A DNA stretch of 32,339 nt from PKWO01 sp036384915 (GCA_036384915.1 DASVLJ010000009.1:1-32339), one strand, 5' to 3'. Positions 16,372 through 24,392 are shown, counted from the first letter of the stretch. The notes: generated from the sequence alone by a model not told the origin. Numbers and translations are program-made.

Positions 16372-16388
16372 GATCCTAGCCTGAGATA

Positions 16389-17483
16389 TTAAGCAGCGTA
16401 GTACTGGCCAAAACGGTTACCCAGGAAATCGGCCAGCTTAGTCTGTTCCTGGCGCACTAGGCCCTTGTTCGGCAGCTTGCCTTGCACGACCAGATCGACC
16501 ATGGCGCAGATGCCGGAAGCGGTGGTCAGCTGGATGGCGGACAGCAATTGGCCGTTGACTTCCTGGCTGTAAATCTTCTTGGCATAGGTTTCTTGCTCCA
16601 GGCGGCCATCGCGCGTGCCGACCACAGACACGAACACCAGCACCACGTCCTGCTTGGTGATGGGGATGGCGGCTTCCATCACTTCCTTCAGGATGGGACG
16701 GCGGTCCAGCTTGCCCAATTGCAGGTCGCGCACCAGCATCTTGATGATGTCGCGGTGGCCGGGATAGCGCACGGTCTTGTAGTTCAGGTTTTGCACCTTG
16801 CCTTCGAGGCTTTCGCACAGCGTGCCCAAGCCGCCCGAGGTGTTGAAAGCTTCGTAGTCGATACCGTCGAGCGAGAAGTGTTCCATTTCTTCCAGCGGCG
16901 AGGTTTCGCGCAGGCTGCCGTCGACGATGGCTTCGCAAGGATTGCAGTATTCGTTGATCAGGCCGTCGGTGCTCCAGGTCAGGTTGTACTTCAGCGCATT
17001 GCTCGGATAGGTCGGCAACGCGCCGACGCGCATATTGACGTCGCGCAGCGTTTCAAAACGGCTGGCCACGTCGTTGGCGACGATGGAGATGAAGCCGGGA
17101 GCCAGGCCGCATTGCGGCACGAAGGCCGTGTCGGCGCCTTCAGCCAGCGCCTTGACCACGCGTGTGCTTTCCACGTCTTCGGTCAGGTCGAAGTAATGCG
17201 ATTTGGCCTTCTTGGCGGCGGCGGCGATGACAGGAGTCAGGAAGTAAGGACAGGCCGACAGCGTGACGTCGTGGCCGGTGATCAGGTCGGCGACGGCGGA
17301 AGAATCCGACAAATCGGCTTGCACGCACTTGACGTTAGGGAAGTTGGCTTGCTTGACATAGTCCATGCGGGCCGGATCGCGGTCGGCCACGGTCAGTTCG
17401 TATTCGCCGGTGTGCGACAACAGGTTCAGGATGGCATCGCCGATCTTGCCTGCGCCCAACAGGATCAGTTTGGTCTTTTTCAT
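16389..17483 (-). CDS. Saccharopine-dehydrogenase-family enzyme, probable lysine 6-dehydrogenase
   Basis: This 364-residue oxidoreductase has an N-terminal Rossmann motif, LILLGAGKIGDAILNLL (residues 6-22). The saccharopine-dehydrogenase C-terminal domain follows with PQCGLAPGF, LTWSTDGLINEYCNP, FNTSGGLGTL and YKTVRYPGHRDIIKML. This length and these motifs fit lysine 6-dehydrogenase (LysDH), which makes aminoadipate semialdehyde directly from lysine. True saccharopine dehydrogenase, which makes the same product from saccharopine, is the alternative. No lysine-ketoglutarate reductase gene is adjacent, which favours LysDH. It is the first gene of the operon, divergent from an Lrp-type regulator, with GGAG 7 nt before the ATG. 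Confidence 0.87.
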   Translation of the reverse strand: MKKTKLILLGAGKIGDAILNLLSHTGEYELTVADRDPARMDYVKQANFPNVKCVQADLSDSSAVADLITGHDVTLSACPYFLTPVIAAAAKKAKSHYFDLTEDVESTRVVKALAEGADTAFVPQCGLAPGFISIVANDVASRFETLRDVNMRVGALPTYPSNALKYNLTWSTDGLINEYCNPCEAIVDGSLRETSPLEEMEHFSLDGIDYEAFNTSGGLGTLCESLEGKVQNLNYKTVRYPGHRDIIKMLVRDLQLGKLDRRPILKEVMEAAIPITKQDVVLVFVSVVGTRDGRLEQETYAKKIYSQEVNGQLLSAIQLTTASGICAMVDLVVQGKLPNKGLVRQEQTKLADFLGNRFGQYYAA

Positions 17484-17619
17484 GGATATCTCCGCTCTCT
17501 ATGGTGGTGGGGCCGGCACATTGCCGGCCATAAGTATTCGCTATGGTTTCGCTACGGAAGCCGCTTGCACCCCTGCCGGCCTCTTCCAGTCGTGACGGAA
17601 GTGTAAAACCTATGCATGT

Positions 17620-17692
17620 CAGATAATAGAGAGTAAAATGCCGTCACAATGTAGCAGGACACTACAAATTGACTATCAAATACTACAAATAA
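17620..17692. promoter_or_regulatory. Divergent promoter/operator region of the lysine operon and Lrp gene
   Basis: A 17-bp palindrome with arms TGTAG and CTACA lies at 17650-17666, typical of Lrp/AsnC operators. A 9-bp direct repeat, ACTACAAAT, occurs at 17661 and again at 17682, exactly 21 bp (two helical turns) apart. For the minus-strand operon, a possible -35 TTGTGA (17649-17644) and -10 TATTAT (17628-17623), with a short 15-bp spacer, lie just downstream of the palindrome, a fit for activator binding. TTGACT at 17669-17674 may serve the plus-strand gene, but no good -10 was found. Confidence 0.55.
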
Positions 17693-17707
17693 TCCACAAC
17701 AATCAAA

Positions 17708-18154
17708 ATGAACCCAACATTGGACGATGTAGACAACAAGATCCTGGCCTTGTTGATGGACGATGCGCGCACACCTGTCTCGACCATTGCCAAGCGCGTG
17801 GGCGTGGCCCGCACCACGGCCATCGCGCGCGTGGCCAGTATGGAAAAGCGCGGCGTCATCGCCGGCTATGGCGTGCGGCTAAACCAGGAGGTGTATCAGC
17901 CGGCCGTGCGCGCCTATGTCGGCATCACCATCGAGCCGCGCGCGGCAACTTCGCTGGTGACCATGCTGCAAAAGATGCCGGAGGTGGAAACCCTATGCGC
18001 CGTCAGCGGTACGGTGGATTACATGCTGACGCTGCGCTGCCAATCGACGGGCGAACTCGACCGCCTGCTCGACCAGATCGGCGCGGCCGAGGGCGTGCGC
18101 CAGACGGCGACGTCGATCATCCTGACCAAGCGCATTGACCGCACGCCGATTTGA
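17708..18154 (+). CDS. Lrp/AsnC-family transcriptional regulator
   Basis: This 148-residue protein has an N-terminal helix-turn-helix (residues 6-55, LDDVDNKILALLMDDARTP and TIAKRVGVARTTAIARVASM) and a C-terminal RAM/ligand-binding domain with YVGITIEPRA and VSGTVDYMLTLRC. Proteins of this family form octamers or dimers and sense amino acids. It is transcribed away from the lysine-catabolism operon across a palindromic intergenic region, so it most likely controls that operon in response to lysine or an intermediate (inference). Its stop codon is 3 bp from the stop of the convergent GH114 gene, with no terminator between them. Confidence 0.93.
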   Translation: MNPTLDDVDNKILALLMDDARTPVSTIAKRVGVARTTAIARVASMEKRGVIAGYGVRLNQEVYQPAVRAYVGITIEPRAATSLVTMLQKMPEVETLCAVSGTVDYMLTLRCQSTGELDRLLDQIGAAEGVRQTATSIILTKRIDRTPI

Positions 18155-18157
18155 TTC

Positions 18158-19765
18158 TTAATTATCGCAACTGTAGCGAAAAGAGCCATCGAGGGCGAGC
18201 GGCAGCACCAGGGTCCGCAAATTCGCCGCTTGCGCCGCCGCGCACATGGCCGTCCGGGCGCCACTGGTGTTGTCGACGTATTGGCTCGCATATTCGGCGT
18301 TGAACACCGCCTTGTTCTGAGACGTGAATACGGAATAGCCGGCGCATTCGTTGTACTCGTGACATTGTTCATTGAGAGCGAAGTCGAAATAAGGCTCCAG
18401 TGCCGCCAATTGGTCGACGTCATTCTTGAGTGCCACGGCCAAACGATAGCTGTGCGCCTGGCTGGCGAGATAGGTGTTGTAATCGATCTGATCCTGCGCA
18501 GTAAGCGGGAATCCGGAATTGTTGGCATAGCCGTCGACGTTATCCGGCTCCACGCCATCGCAACCCTTCGACGCGGCCAGGGCAAAACGTGCCGCCATGA
18601 TGCTGCGCACGTTGGCGGACCGGATATCGAGCCAATTCTCCCCCGGCCAGCCGGTCACCGCATTGCCCATGTCGACCGCGGTGAAACTGGAATAATCCGG
18701 CCGCCAATTTTCGGAGCTGCCGGCAGAGAAATAGCATACGACCTTGTGGCCCGACGCCTGCAGTTGCGCAATCGTCGTCGCGCTGGTGTTGAACAAGTCA
18801 ATATCGTAAGCTGTGGCCGCGTATGACTGATTGAGCGTCCCGCTCAATTGCCACTCCCAGCTTGTCGAAACCGTCGGAGTCCACAGGGGTGAAGCTGGGG
18901 TCGGGGTCGGGGTCGGAGTCGGAGTCGGAGTCGGAGTCGGAGTCGGAGCCGGAGCCGGAGTCGGTGTCGGTGTCGGAGTCGGTGTCGAGGCGCCTGTCGA
19001 TCCAGCGCTGGCATTCCCAAAAAGCTCCTGCACTGTAGTCACAACCACTGGCTGAAATGTAGTCGTGCTGGTCGTGGACGTCACTTCGGCAAGCATGGTT
19101 CGGGCAAGTGCGGCGGCAGAAGCTCCGACATACACCCTGTTCGCATTCTGAATGCCAACTTGAGCGGTAAAATTGTCCGATACAGTCATTCGCTCATGGA
19201 TCAATTGTGCATCCAACTTGCCTTGCGCCGTCGTATTGGACAAGGCGCCGGCCGCAATAGACAGCGCGGCTTCTCCCATGGTGATTTGGCCGCTATCGAT
19301 TGCATTGCTCCAGAAACTCAGTCCGGTTGCCTGCGGCGTGCGGCTTAGCACGTTCGAGAAAATAGCGGCGACAAAAGCCGCCGTCGAAGCGTTGCCGTAA
19401 AGAGCGTTTGATTCCTTGCTGGTTCCAAAACTGTCGACCAGTGCCTTGACAGCGGGATTAGTCGGGTAGGCATTGACGATGCTTTGAATATTCGTCGGCG
19501 CATTTGCGCTTGCCAGAGCGGCCTCAAAATTGGTTAAGCCAGCGGGATCGGCAGGGCGGCCGAAATATGCCAAGTACAATAGCTGTACTTCCTGATCGTA
19601 CAGTGCATTTCCCGAGACGCCGGAAACCTGTGCCTTACCCGATTGATGCCGCTCAGATTGGCCTGAGGCAACGCGGTCGTCCAACGAGGCGCCGCCACCG
19701 CACGCTGACAACATCAGTACGATTGAAAGAGGCAATGTACGAGACGCAATCTTCGACTTTTGCAC
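18158..19765 (-). CDS. GH114 endo-alpha-1,4-polygalactosaminidase lipoprotein with DUF4214-like domain
   Basis: This 535-residue protein has three parts. It begins with a lipoprotein signal with lipobox LMLSAC (Cys22). A DUF4214-like helical domain follows (about residues 52-250), with the tell-tale LYLAYFGRPADPAGL and LSRTPQATGLSFW repeats. A threonine-proline linker (about 260-291) leads to a GH114 catalytic domain (about 295-535) with DIDLFNT, CYFSAGS, WLDIRS, GCDGVEPDNVDGY (Glu406 and Asp408) and ALNEQCHEYNEC. GH114 enzymes cleave galactosamine-containing exopolysaccharides such as Pel. Here the enzyme would be tethered to the cell envelope, with the DUF4214-like part perhaps binding surface material. 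The start is GTG at 19765, with AGGA 9 nt upstream. Confidence 0.88.
   Translation of the reverse strand: MQKSKIASRTLPLSIVLMLSACGGGASLDDRVASGQSERHQSGKAQVSGVSGNALYDQEVQLLYLAYFGRPADPAGLTNFEAALASANAPTNIQSIVNAYPTNPAVKALVDSFGTSKESNALYGNASTAAFVAAIFSNVLSRTPQATGLSFWSNAIDSGQITMGEAALSIAAGALSNTTAQGKLDAQLIHERMTVSDNFTAQVGIQNANRVYVGASAAALARTMLAEVTSTTSTTTFQPVVVTTVQELFGNASAGSTGASTPTPTPTPTPAPAPTPTPTPTPTPTPTPTPASPLWTPTVSTSWEWQLSGTLNQSYAATAYDIDLFNTSATTIAQLQASGHKVVCYFSAGSSENWRPDYSSFTAVDMGNAVTGWPGENWLDIRSANVRSIMAARFALAASKGCDGVEPDNVDGYANNSGFPLTAQDQIDYNTYLASQAHSYRLAVALKNDVDQLAALEPYFDFALNEQCHEYNECAGYSVFTSQNKAVFNAEYASQYVDNTSGARTAMCAAAQAANLRTLVLPLALDGSFRYSCDN
18896..18988. repeat. Hexanucleotide tandem repeat encoding the Thr-Pro linker
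   Basis: About 15 tandem copies of a GGNGTC-type hexamer (mostly GGAGTC, with GGGGTC, GGTGTC and GGAGCC variants) run in frame through the GH114 gene and encode alternating Pro-Thr/Pro-Ala on the minus strand. The unit is a multiple of three, so copy-number slippage would change linker length without a frameshift. Confidence 0.9.
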
Positions 19766-20188
19766 TTCAGCGATCCTTTTTATAAGTTTTTCCGGTTGAC
19801 CTTGTCACCCGCGCTGAGCGACGATTTCATGTCTTGAGAACGTAATGCGACACCGTCTCGACTCTCAAAGACCATAGGTCCATGAGTGTTGCGAAGAAGA
19901 TCAAGCCACTCTGCAATCCGGGGAAAGTTTCTTTGCGGAGATTAAAATTGTTAAATGCAATCATACGCTTTCATGTGACATTGATAATCCGACAGATGTC
20001 GGATGTTCGTGACGTGGAATGGAAAAGGCGTTAGCCGAGCGGGCAATTGCTGATCGCTAAAGACAACGCGCTTTCCAGCCTCTGAACCGCTGCGGATCTG
20101 GATATCGATTGCGGATTGTCCAAATTGGGAAATTGGAACAGCACACTTTATGTAATCGCCAAGCACCTATCTTTTATGGAGAGTGGGC
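19766..20188. promoter_or_regulatory. Gene-free region with an 18-bp perfect palindrome
   Basis: No credible ORF lies in these 420 bp. A perfect palindrome, ATCCGACAGATGTCGGAT, is at 19987-20004. On the minus strand GTGACA (19808-19803), an 18-bp spacer and TATAAA (19784-19779) form a plausible promoter for the GH114 gene. However, it would leave a leader of under 10 nt before the GTG, so it is weak evidence. The region looks AT-richer than the flanking metabolic genes. Confidence 0.4.
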
Positions 20189-21036
20189 ATGGAAGCAGCA
20201 ATCGATGATCGAAATCATGCAAGATCAATGAAAAATGCCGCGCGAACGCTCATTCGAAAAGCCCGCCGGCACGCCGTCACGCTATTGGCCGGCTTGTTAG
20301 GACTATCGGCAAATCTGGCATTTGCCGCGCAAAATTGATCGATTGCCGATCTTGGTACCTTCGGAGGAACGTTCAGAACCGCATTGGGTATCAACGGTAG
20401 TGGGCGGATCATCGGCCAAAGCCTCTCTAGCGACGACGGAGGCAGCCACGCGTTCCTTTACAAAGCCGGCAAGATGATCAATGTGGGGCCGCCGACACCA
20501 GGCGGTCTTGCAAGAGAAATCAATGAGCGCGGGCAGGTAGTTGGCGGCTATTCCCTGGCAGGAGAAAACGCGGGGCACGCACTCCTTTAAGACCGGGACG
20601 CGCTGACTACGATTGTCGACTTGCCGGGAGGCGTGGGACATCAACAATTCCGACGAGATCGTCGGGCAGGCTAGCTTTGACTCGACCGATCCAGGCCGAG
20701 TAAAGTGGACTATTTCTGTACCGCCATAGCCAAATGCAGGACCTCGGAACAATCGGAGGAACAGGCAGCATCGTGGTGGGCATCAACAACAAGGGCCAAT
20801 TCGTTTGGACCGCGGGCGCACCTGGCTGGGGCAGCAATTTTCATGCATTTATCTACGGCCGCAATGGGATGATCGATTTGAGGGGGGCACTGGGCGGATT
20901 GTTCGGCAACGCTTTTGGCGCCAATGAGAAAGGCGAGGTGGTCGGAACGAGCGAGGTAAGCAGCCGCTGTCTGATTAATCATGCATTCGCATGTTCAGGC
21001 GGGATGATGCGCGATATTGGCCGATGTCGGCTCTAG
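20189..21036 (+). pseudogene. Decayed HAF-repeat extracellular protein
   Basis: From the ATG at 20189 the frame encodes a basic N-terminus and a signal-like hydrophobic run (TLLAGLLGLSANLAFA). It is then broken by TGA at 20336, but continues in the same frame with ADLGTFGGTFRTALGINGSG and SHAFLYKAGKM, both classic HAF-family repeat phrases. A second stop (TAA) is at 20588. Near 20628 homology shifts frame (AWDINNSDEIVGQASF) and near 20712 it shifts again to FLYRHSQMQDLGTIGGTGS, then runs to TAG at 21034. Several independent lesions mean it is not expressed as a full protein. The intact homologues are usually exported repeat proteins of unknown role. Its final stop interlocks with the stop of the convergent thioesterase gene. 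Confidence 0.85.
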
Positions 21037-21803
21037 AGCATCAAACTGGATTGTTCCAACGAAAGCGTGGAATTGATGGTTTCCAGCACGCTTCCCATTT
21101 GCTCGTGAAGGAAAAAATGATCGCCATCGAACCAGTGTACCTCACAAGGCCCCCTGGTTTCGAGTTCCCATCCCAATGCTTTTTCTTCCGATACGTGATT
21201 GTCATTGCGCCCGGCGAATACCGTGATTGGAATGTCGAAAGGAGGAAGCCGCTTGTATTGATAGGTTTCAACCGCGGCGAAGTCGGCGCGCAAGGCTGGC
21301 AATACAAGTTGCATCAACTCGCGATGCGCCAGGATTTCCGGAGGTGTGCCGTTGTATTTGCGCAGTTCTTCGATAAATTCCTCGTCCGGTAGCAGGTGCA
21401 TACGTTGCGTTGCGTCGCGCATTTGCGGGGCAGAGCAACCTGAAACAATCAAATGTCCGGGCGAGGGAAGAAGATGGTGTTTGCAATATCGAGTGAGTTC
21501 GAACGCAAGCAGGCCGCCCAGACTATGTCCAAAAAAAGCGAATGGCAGGCGTGTTTCGTTGGAGATGACCGCAGCAATATCGGCAACCAGTTTTTGCAGG
21601 GATGGAACAGGCATTTCATTTAAACGCGCGCCACGACCTGGCAACTGAACCGCGCACAGTTCTATTGAACCGTCCAATAGATTTTTCCACGGCAGATACA
21701 CGTTCGCACTCCCGCCTGCGTAGGAAAAGCAGTACAGGCGCAGGCGCGCATTCGGGCGCCTCTGCGTGACCAGCCACGGGTTTGGTTCGATTATTGATTG
21801 CAT
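21033..21803 (-). CDS. Type II (editing) thioesterase of an NRPS pathway
   Basis: This 256-residue alpha/beta hydrolase is of the GrsT/RifR class. It shows LYCFSYAGGSANVYLPW, the LPGRGAR motif, the nucleophile Ser94 in FGHSLGG, a later acid in AGRNDNHVSEEKALGWE and the catalytic His in FDGDHFFLHEQ. Such enzymes remove misloaded or stalled acyl groups from carrier-protein arms and so maintain assembly-line flux. It is divergent from the mbtH-like gene and the NRPS genes, and is probably part of the same cluster. No clear Shine-Dalgarno sequence precedes the ATG at 21803. Confidence 0.93.
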   Translation of the reverse strand: MQSIIEPNPWLVTQRRPNARLRLYCFSYAGGSANVYLPWKNLLDGSIELCAVQLPGRGARLNEMPVPSLQKLVADIAAVISNETRLPFAFFGHSLGGLLAFELTRYCKHHLLPSPGHLIVSGCSAPQMRDATQRMHLLPDEEFIEELRKYNGTPPEILAHRELMQLVLPALRADFAAVETYQYKRLPPFDIPITVFAGRNDNHVSEEKALGWELETRGPCEVHWFDGDHFFLHEQMGSVLETINSTLSLEQSSLML

Positions 21804-22166
21804 GATCGGGTGCGATGATAGCAGGGCCTGGGAGGTGAAGGCAAAGAGGATTTTTATTTCAGATCCAAAAATAAATTGTCGATATGCGGCATTTCGAGGA
21901 TGATTGTTGCCTCAGTGAAAGTTGCGGGGCCACGTCTTTCTTTCCATGGATCAACGATGTGAATTTTCACTATTTTAATGGTGCGCCTAGGATATGCTGT
22001 TACCAAGTTTTCATGCATAATTGGCAGCCTGAAAAGAGGCGGGTTACGCCCTCAGTGTCAACTCTCAAGTTTGACAGTTGATTTGAAATAAGAAAGATGT
22101 TGGTAAATAGGCCGGCTCGTTCAAGAGACGACAACGGTCACATTCTATCCACACAACGGAGTTTTC
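21804..22166. promoter_or_regulatory. Divergent intergenic region between thioesterase and mbtH-like genes
   Basis: This is about 360 bp of AT-rich DNA without a gene. A 21-bp inverted repeat with arms TGTCAA (22056-22061) and TTGACA (22071-22076) has a perfect sigma-70 -35 hexamer as its right arm. The matching -10 is poor (AAAGAT near 22093, 16-bp spacer), so the plus-strand promoter may need an activator. GGAG stands 7 nt before the mbtH-like ATG. Confidence 0.4.
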
Positions 22167-22376
22167 ATGTCACAAGAAAATCATTCTCATGTTCTATTCG
22201 ATGTCGTAGTCAACGACGAAGAACAATATTCGATCTGGCCGGCAGGCAAGGAAGTGCCGCTCGGTTGGACCTTGGTGGGAAAGCAAGGTACCAAGGAGGC
22301 ATGCCTCGAATACATAAAAGAGGTTTGGGTTGATATGCGACCTCTCTCCCTGCGCAAGCAAATGGCGGCTGCATAG
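22167..22376 (+). CDS. MbtH-like protein
   Basis: This 69-residue protein contains the family core NDEEQYSIWPAGKEVPLGW and YIKEVWVDMRPLSLRKQ, with the three conserved tryptophans at residues 24, 34 and 54. MbtH-like proteins bind NRPS adenylation domains and are often needed for their solubility or activity. A good ribosome-binding site (GGAG) precedes the ATG. It most likely assists the adenylation domains of the NRPS genes that start about 4.9 kb downstream, though a lipoprotein and a VOC gene lie between. Confidence 0.97.
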   Translation: MSQENHSHVLFDVVVNDEEQYSIWPAGKEVPLGWTLVGKQGTKEACLEYIKEVWVDMRPLSLRKQMAAA

Positions 22377-22495
22377 CTGGCAGCCTGGCAAGCGGGATAT
22401 CCAAGCAACTCAATTCGCTCATCCAGGGCGCTTTATCGCATGTGGCACTGCAGTAGCCTGCAGCGCTGCCGGCTTTCGTCTGCGTGCCTTGAGCT

Positions 22496-22699
22496 TATAC
22501 GGATATTGACGTCATCCGGAGTTTCGCGAATAGGCTCGAATCCCTCCGATTCGCCGCTGGCTATGACCTGTCTCCACGTGCGCACATAAATTTATCGCTG
22601 CTTGCCGTCGCGAAACGCTGTTTGATCAATGAGTTGATTTCGATTGCCGAAATGCTCGTTGCCATATGCCTGCGCGCCCGATTCGAACGACCAACCTGA
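22496..22699 (+). pseudogene. Possible degenerate C-terminus of an IS5-type transposase
   Basis: A short open stretch reads DVIRSFANRLESLRFAAGYD followed by INLSLLAVA. This resembles the IS5-family C-terminal pattern VIERFFxRLKxFRRIATRYD...FLxxxxLA. It has no start codon and no rest of the gene, and I saw no terminal inverted repeats. The similarity is by eye and weak. The rest of the 338-bp gap between the mbtH-like and lipoprotein genes (22377-22714) shows nothing else. Confidence 0.3.
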
Positions 22700-22714
22700 G
22701 TCTCATCTTAAAAA

Positions 22715-24376
22715 ATGAAAACAAGATTCCTCACTAAATTCATTATCGTTTTATTGATTGCAACTCTTGCGGGATGTGGCGGGAGCAATTCAACAACCCC
22801 AGCCGCTGATTCTTCAACTGTGCATATTCTCGATCAGAACATCGTCGGCTATTGGACAACCTCGAACGCGAATGAACCGGCTTACGAGTTTTATGCGGGA
22901 CCGACCGAGCCGCCTTATTCCAGTTCCACCGACAAGGTTGGCAAGATCAGTCAGAACGGCGTTGTGACGGCTCGTTTCCTCTGGGACTATCAAAGCGATG
23001 GAAGCGTAAAACTCAAAACGGTCAGCCCATTTTGTCCTGCGCATCCTTTGAGCCAATGTCCCGTTAACGGCACCGTTGTCGTGAGCGCGCGCAACGACGC
23101 CTCCGGCAGCGTTTTCTGGAACATTTCTTACGACGATAATAACGACGGGGTCGTTGATCGTCAGTTCACCAGAACCTATTCGCAAAAGACGATCGACTGG
23201 TCGTCCATGCCTCAGGGACAATTCTTCCTTGCCGGCACTCCCTCGTTCGATACGCCCTTGTCCGGCAGCATTAGCAACGGCACGGCGTCCATTCGCATGG
23301 TCGATTTTTCTGCACCGGTGACATTGACCGCACCGATTGCTTCAACTCCGCAGTCGAACCTTGTCTTTAGCGCCGGCCAAAGCACGGCAATTACCGATAG
23401 CGGCCAGTTCGGGCTGAAGGACGGTTCGACTATAACATTGCCGTTTCTGGCATGGTACGACAATGTTCGCCTGACCATGTCGGCCGACAACACCGTCGCG
23501 CTAAACTATGAACTGCATCGCAAGGTGCAAGTACCTGCCAATTTCGATGCAACCACACTTGTATTGGGTAATTTCGAGCGCACCACGCCGAAATCAATGG
23601 CGCTTGAAGTCATCACTACCTTCGTTCCGGGTGTCCGCCTGCAGCCGCAGCAGAATTATTATTCTTTCCTCCCCTTGTTCAATCCGGACTGGACATTGCT
23701 GGGCGGCGGCAACCAAATTACCCTGACTTCCAGTACTGCAGGAACAGTGGGGCACACGGATATTCATGGCGGTAAGTACAGCGAATCCTACCCTTTCACC
23801 TGGTCCCAGGGAGTCGACGGCAGTGTCGTATTCAGTTTGCCTTTCTTCGACGTGAAGATGCAATTCATTAAACCGGTCCCTGGCGGTTATCAAGTCCTGT
23901 ATAGCTATCCGGACCCGGTTCTTGGCGTCAATTACCTGATCCACGATCTGGTTCTCGACTCAAGCAATACCATTACCGCGGCAGACTTGCCGGGCACATA
24001 TGCGTTTACAAGCTCCGACTCCTATACACCCGATATCGTGGTATTTCACAGGGATGGCACGGTATCCGGCGTTGTTGGCGGTTATTGGTTCATCGATACC
24101 AACGGTGACCTTGTCAGCTACGAATGCAAGGATGTGAACGGCACTGCGTTGACCACCTATGCAGCGTGTTACGCAAGTTTCGACCAATTGGCAAACAGCA
24201 GCCTGTCGCATATCCGCCGCGTGAAGATGATCCGTGCCGGAGGCAACGATTTCCAGGTCAAGTATGACTCGATCATCTACGGCGACAAGTATGGCATCAC
24301 CGGCCGCGACTACATCACGGCGGCAGTGACTTACCACTTCGTGCGCCTCGGCGACGAGAATTTTGTCGTGCATTGA
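22715..24376 (+). CDS. Lipoprotein of unknown function
   Basis: This 553-residue protein has a clear lipoprotein signal: MKTRF, a hydrophobic stretch, then lipobox LAGC with Cys21. A low-complexity Ser/Thr/Ala segment follows, then a long region rich in beta-prone, Gly/Ser/Thr/aromatic sequence. Two short acidic loops (DDNNDGVVDRQF near residue 145 and DTNGDLVSYECKD in the C-terminal third) look like calcium-binding loops. I do not recognise a family. It sits between the mbtH-like gene and the NRPS operon on the same strand. It has no obvious ribosome-binding site, and its base composition looks lower in GC than the metabolic genes. It may be an independent envelope protein captured in the cluster, or a surface or export partner of the product. 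Confidence 0.8.
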   Translation: MKTRFLTKFIIVLLIATLAGCGGSNSTTPAADSSTVHILDQNIVGYWTTSNANEPAYEFYAGPTEPPYSSSTDKVGKISQNGVVTARFLWDYQSDGSVKLKTVSPFCPAHPLSQCPVNGTVVVSARNDASGSVFWNISYDDNNDGVVDRQFTRTYSQKTIDWSSMPQGQFFLAGTPSFDTPLSGSISNGTASIRMVDFSAPVTLTAPIASTPQSNLVFSAGQSTAITDSGQFGLKDGSTITLPFLAWYDNVRLTMSADNTVALNYELHRKVQVPANFDATTLVLGNFERTTPKSMALEVITTFVPGVRLQPQQNYYSFLPLFNPDWTLLGGGNQITLTSSTAGTVGHTDIHGGKYSESYPFTWSQGVDGSVVFSLPFFDVKMQFIKPVPGGYQVLYSYPDPVLGVNYLIHDLVLDSSNTITAADLPGTYAFTSSDSYTPDIVVFHRDGTVSGVVGGYWFIDTNGDLVSYECKDVNGTALTTYAACYASFDQLANSSLSHIRRVKMIRAGGNDFQVKYDSIIYGDKYGITGRDYITAAVTYHFVRLGDENFVVH

Positions 24377-24392
24377 CGACGGCTGCGGATTT

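Noticed and set aside
18896..18988. CRISPR-like array
   Set aside because: The repeat unit is 6 bp without spacers and encodes a Thr-Pro linker in frame.
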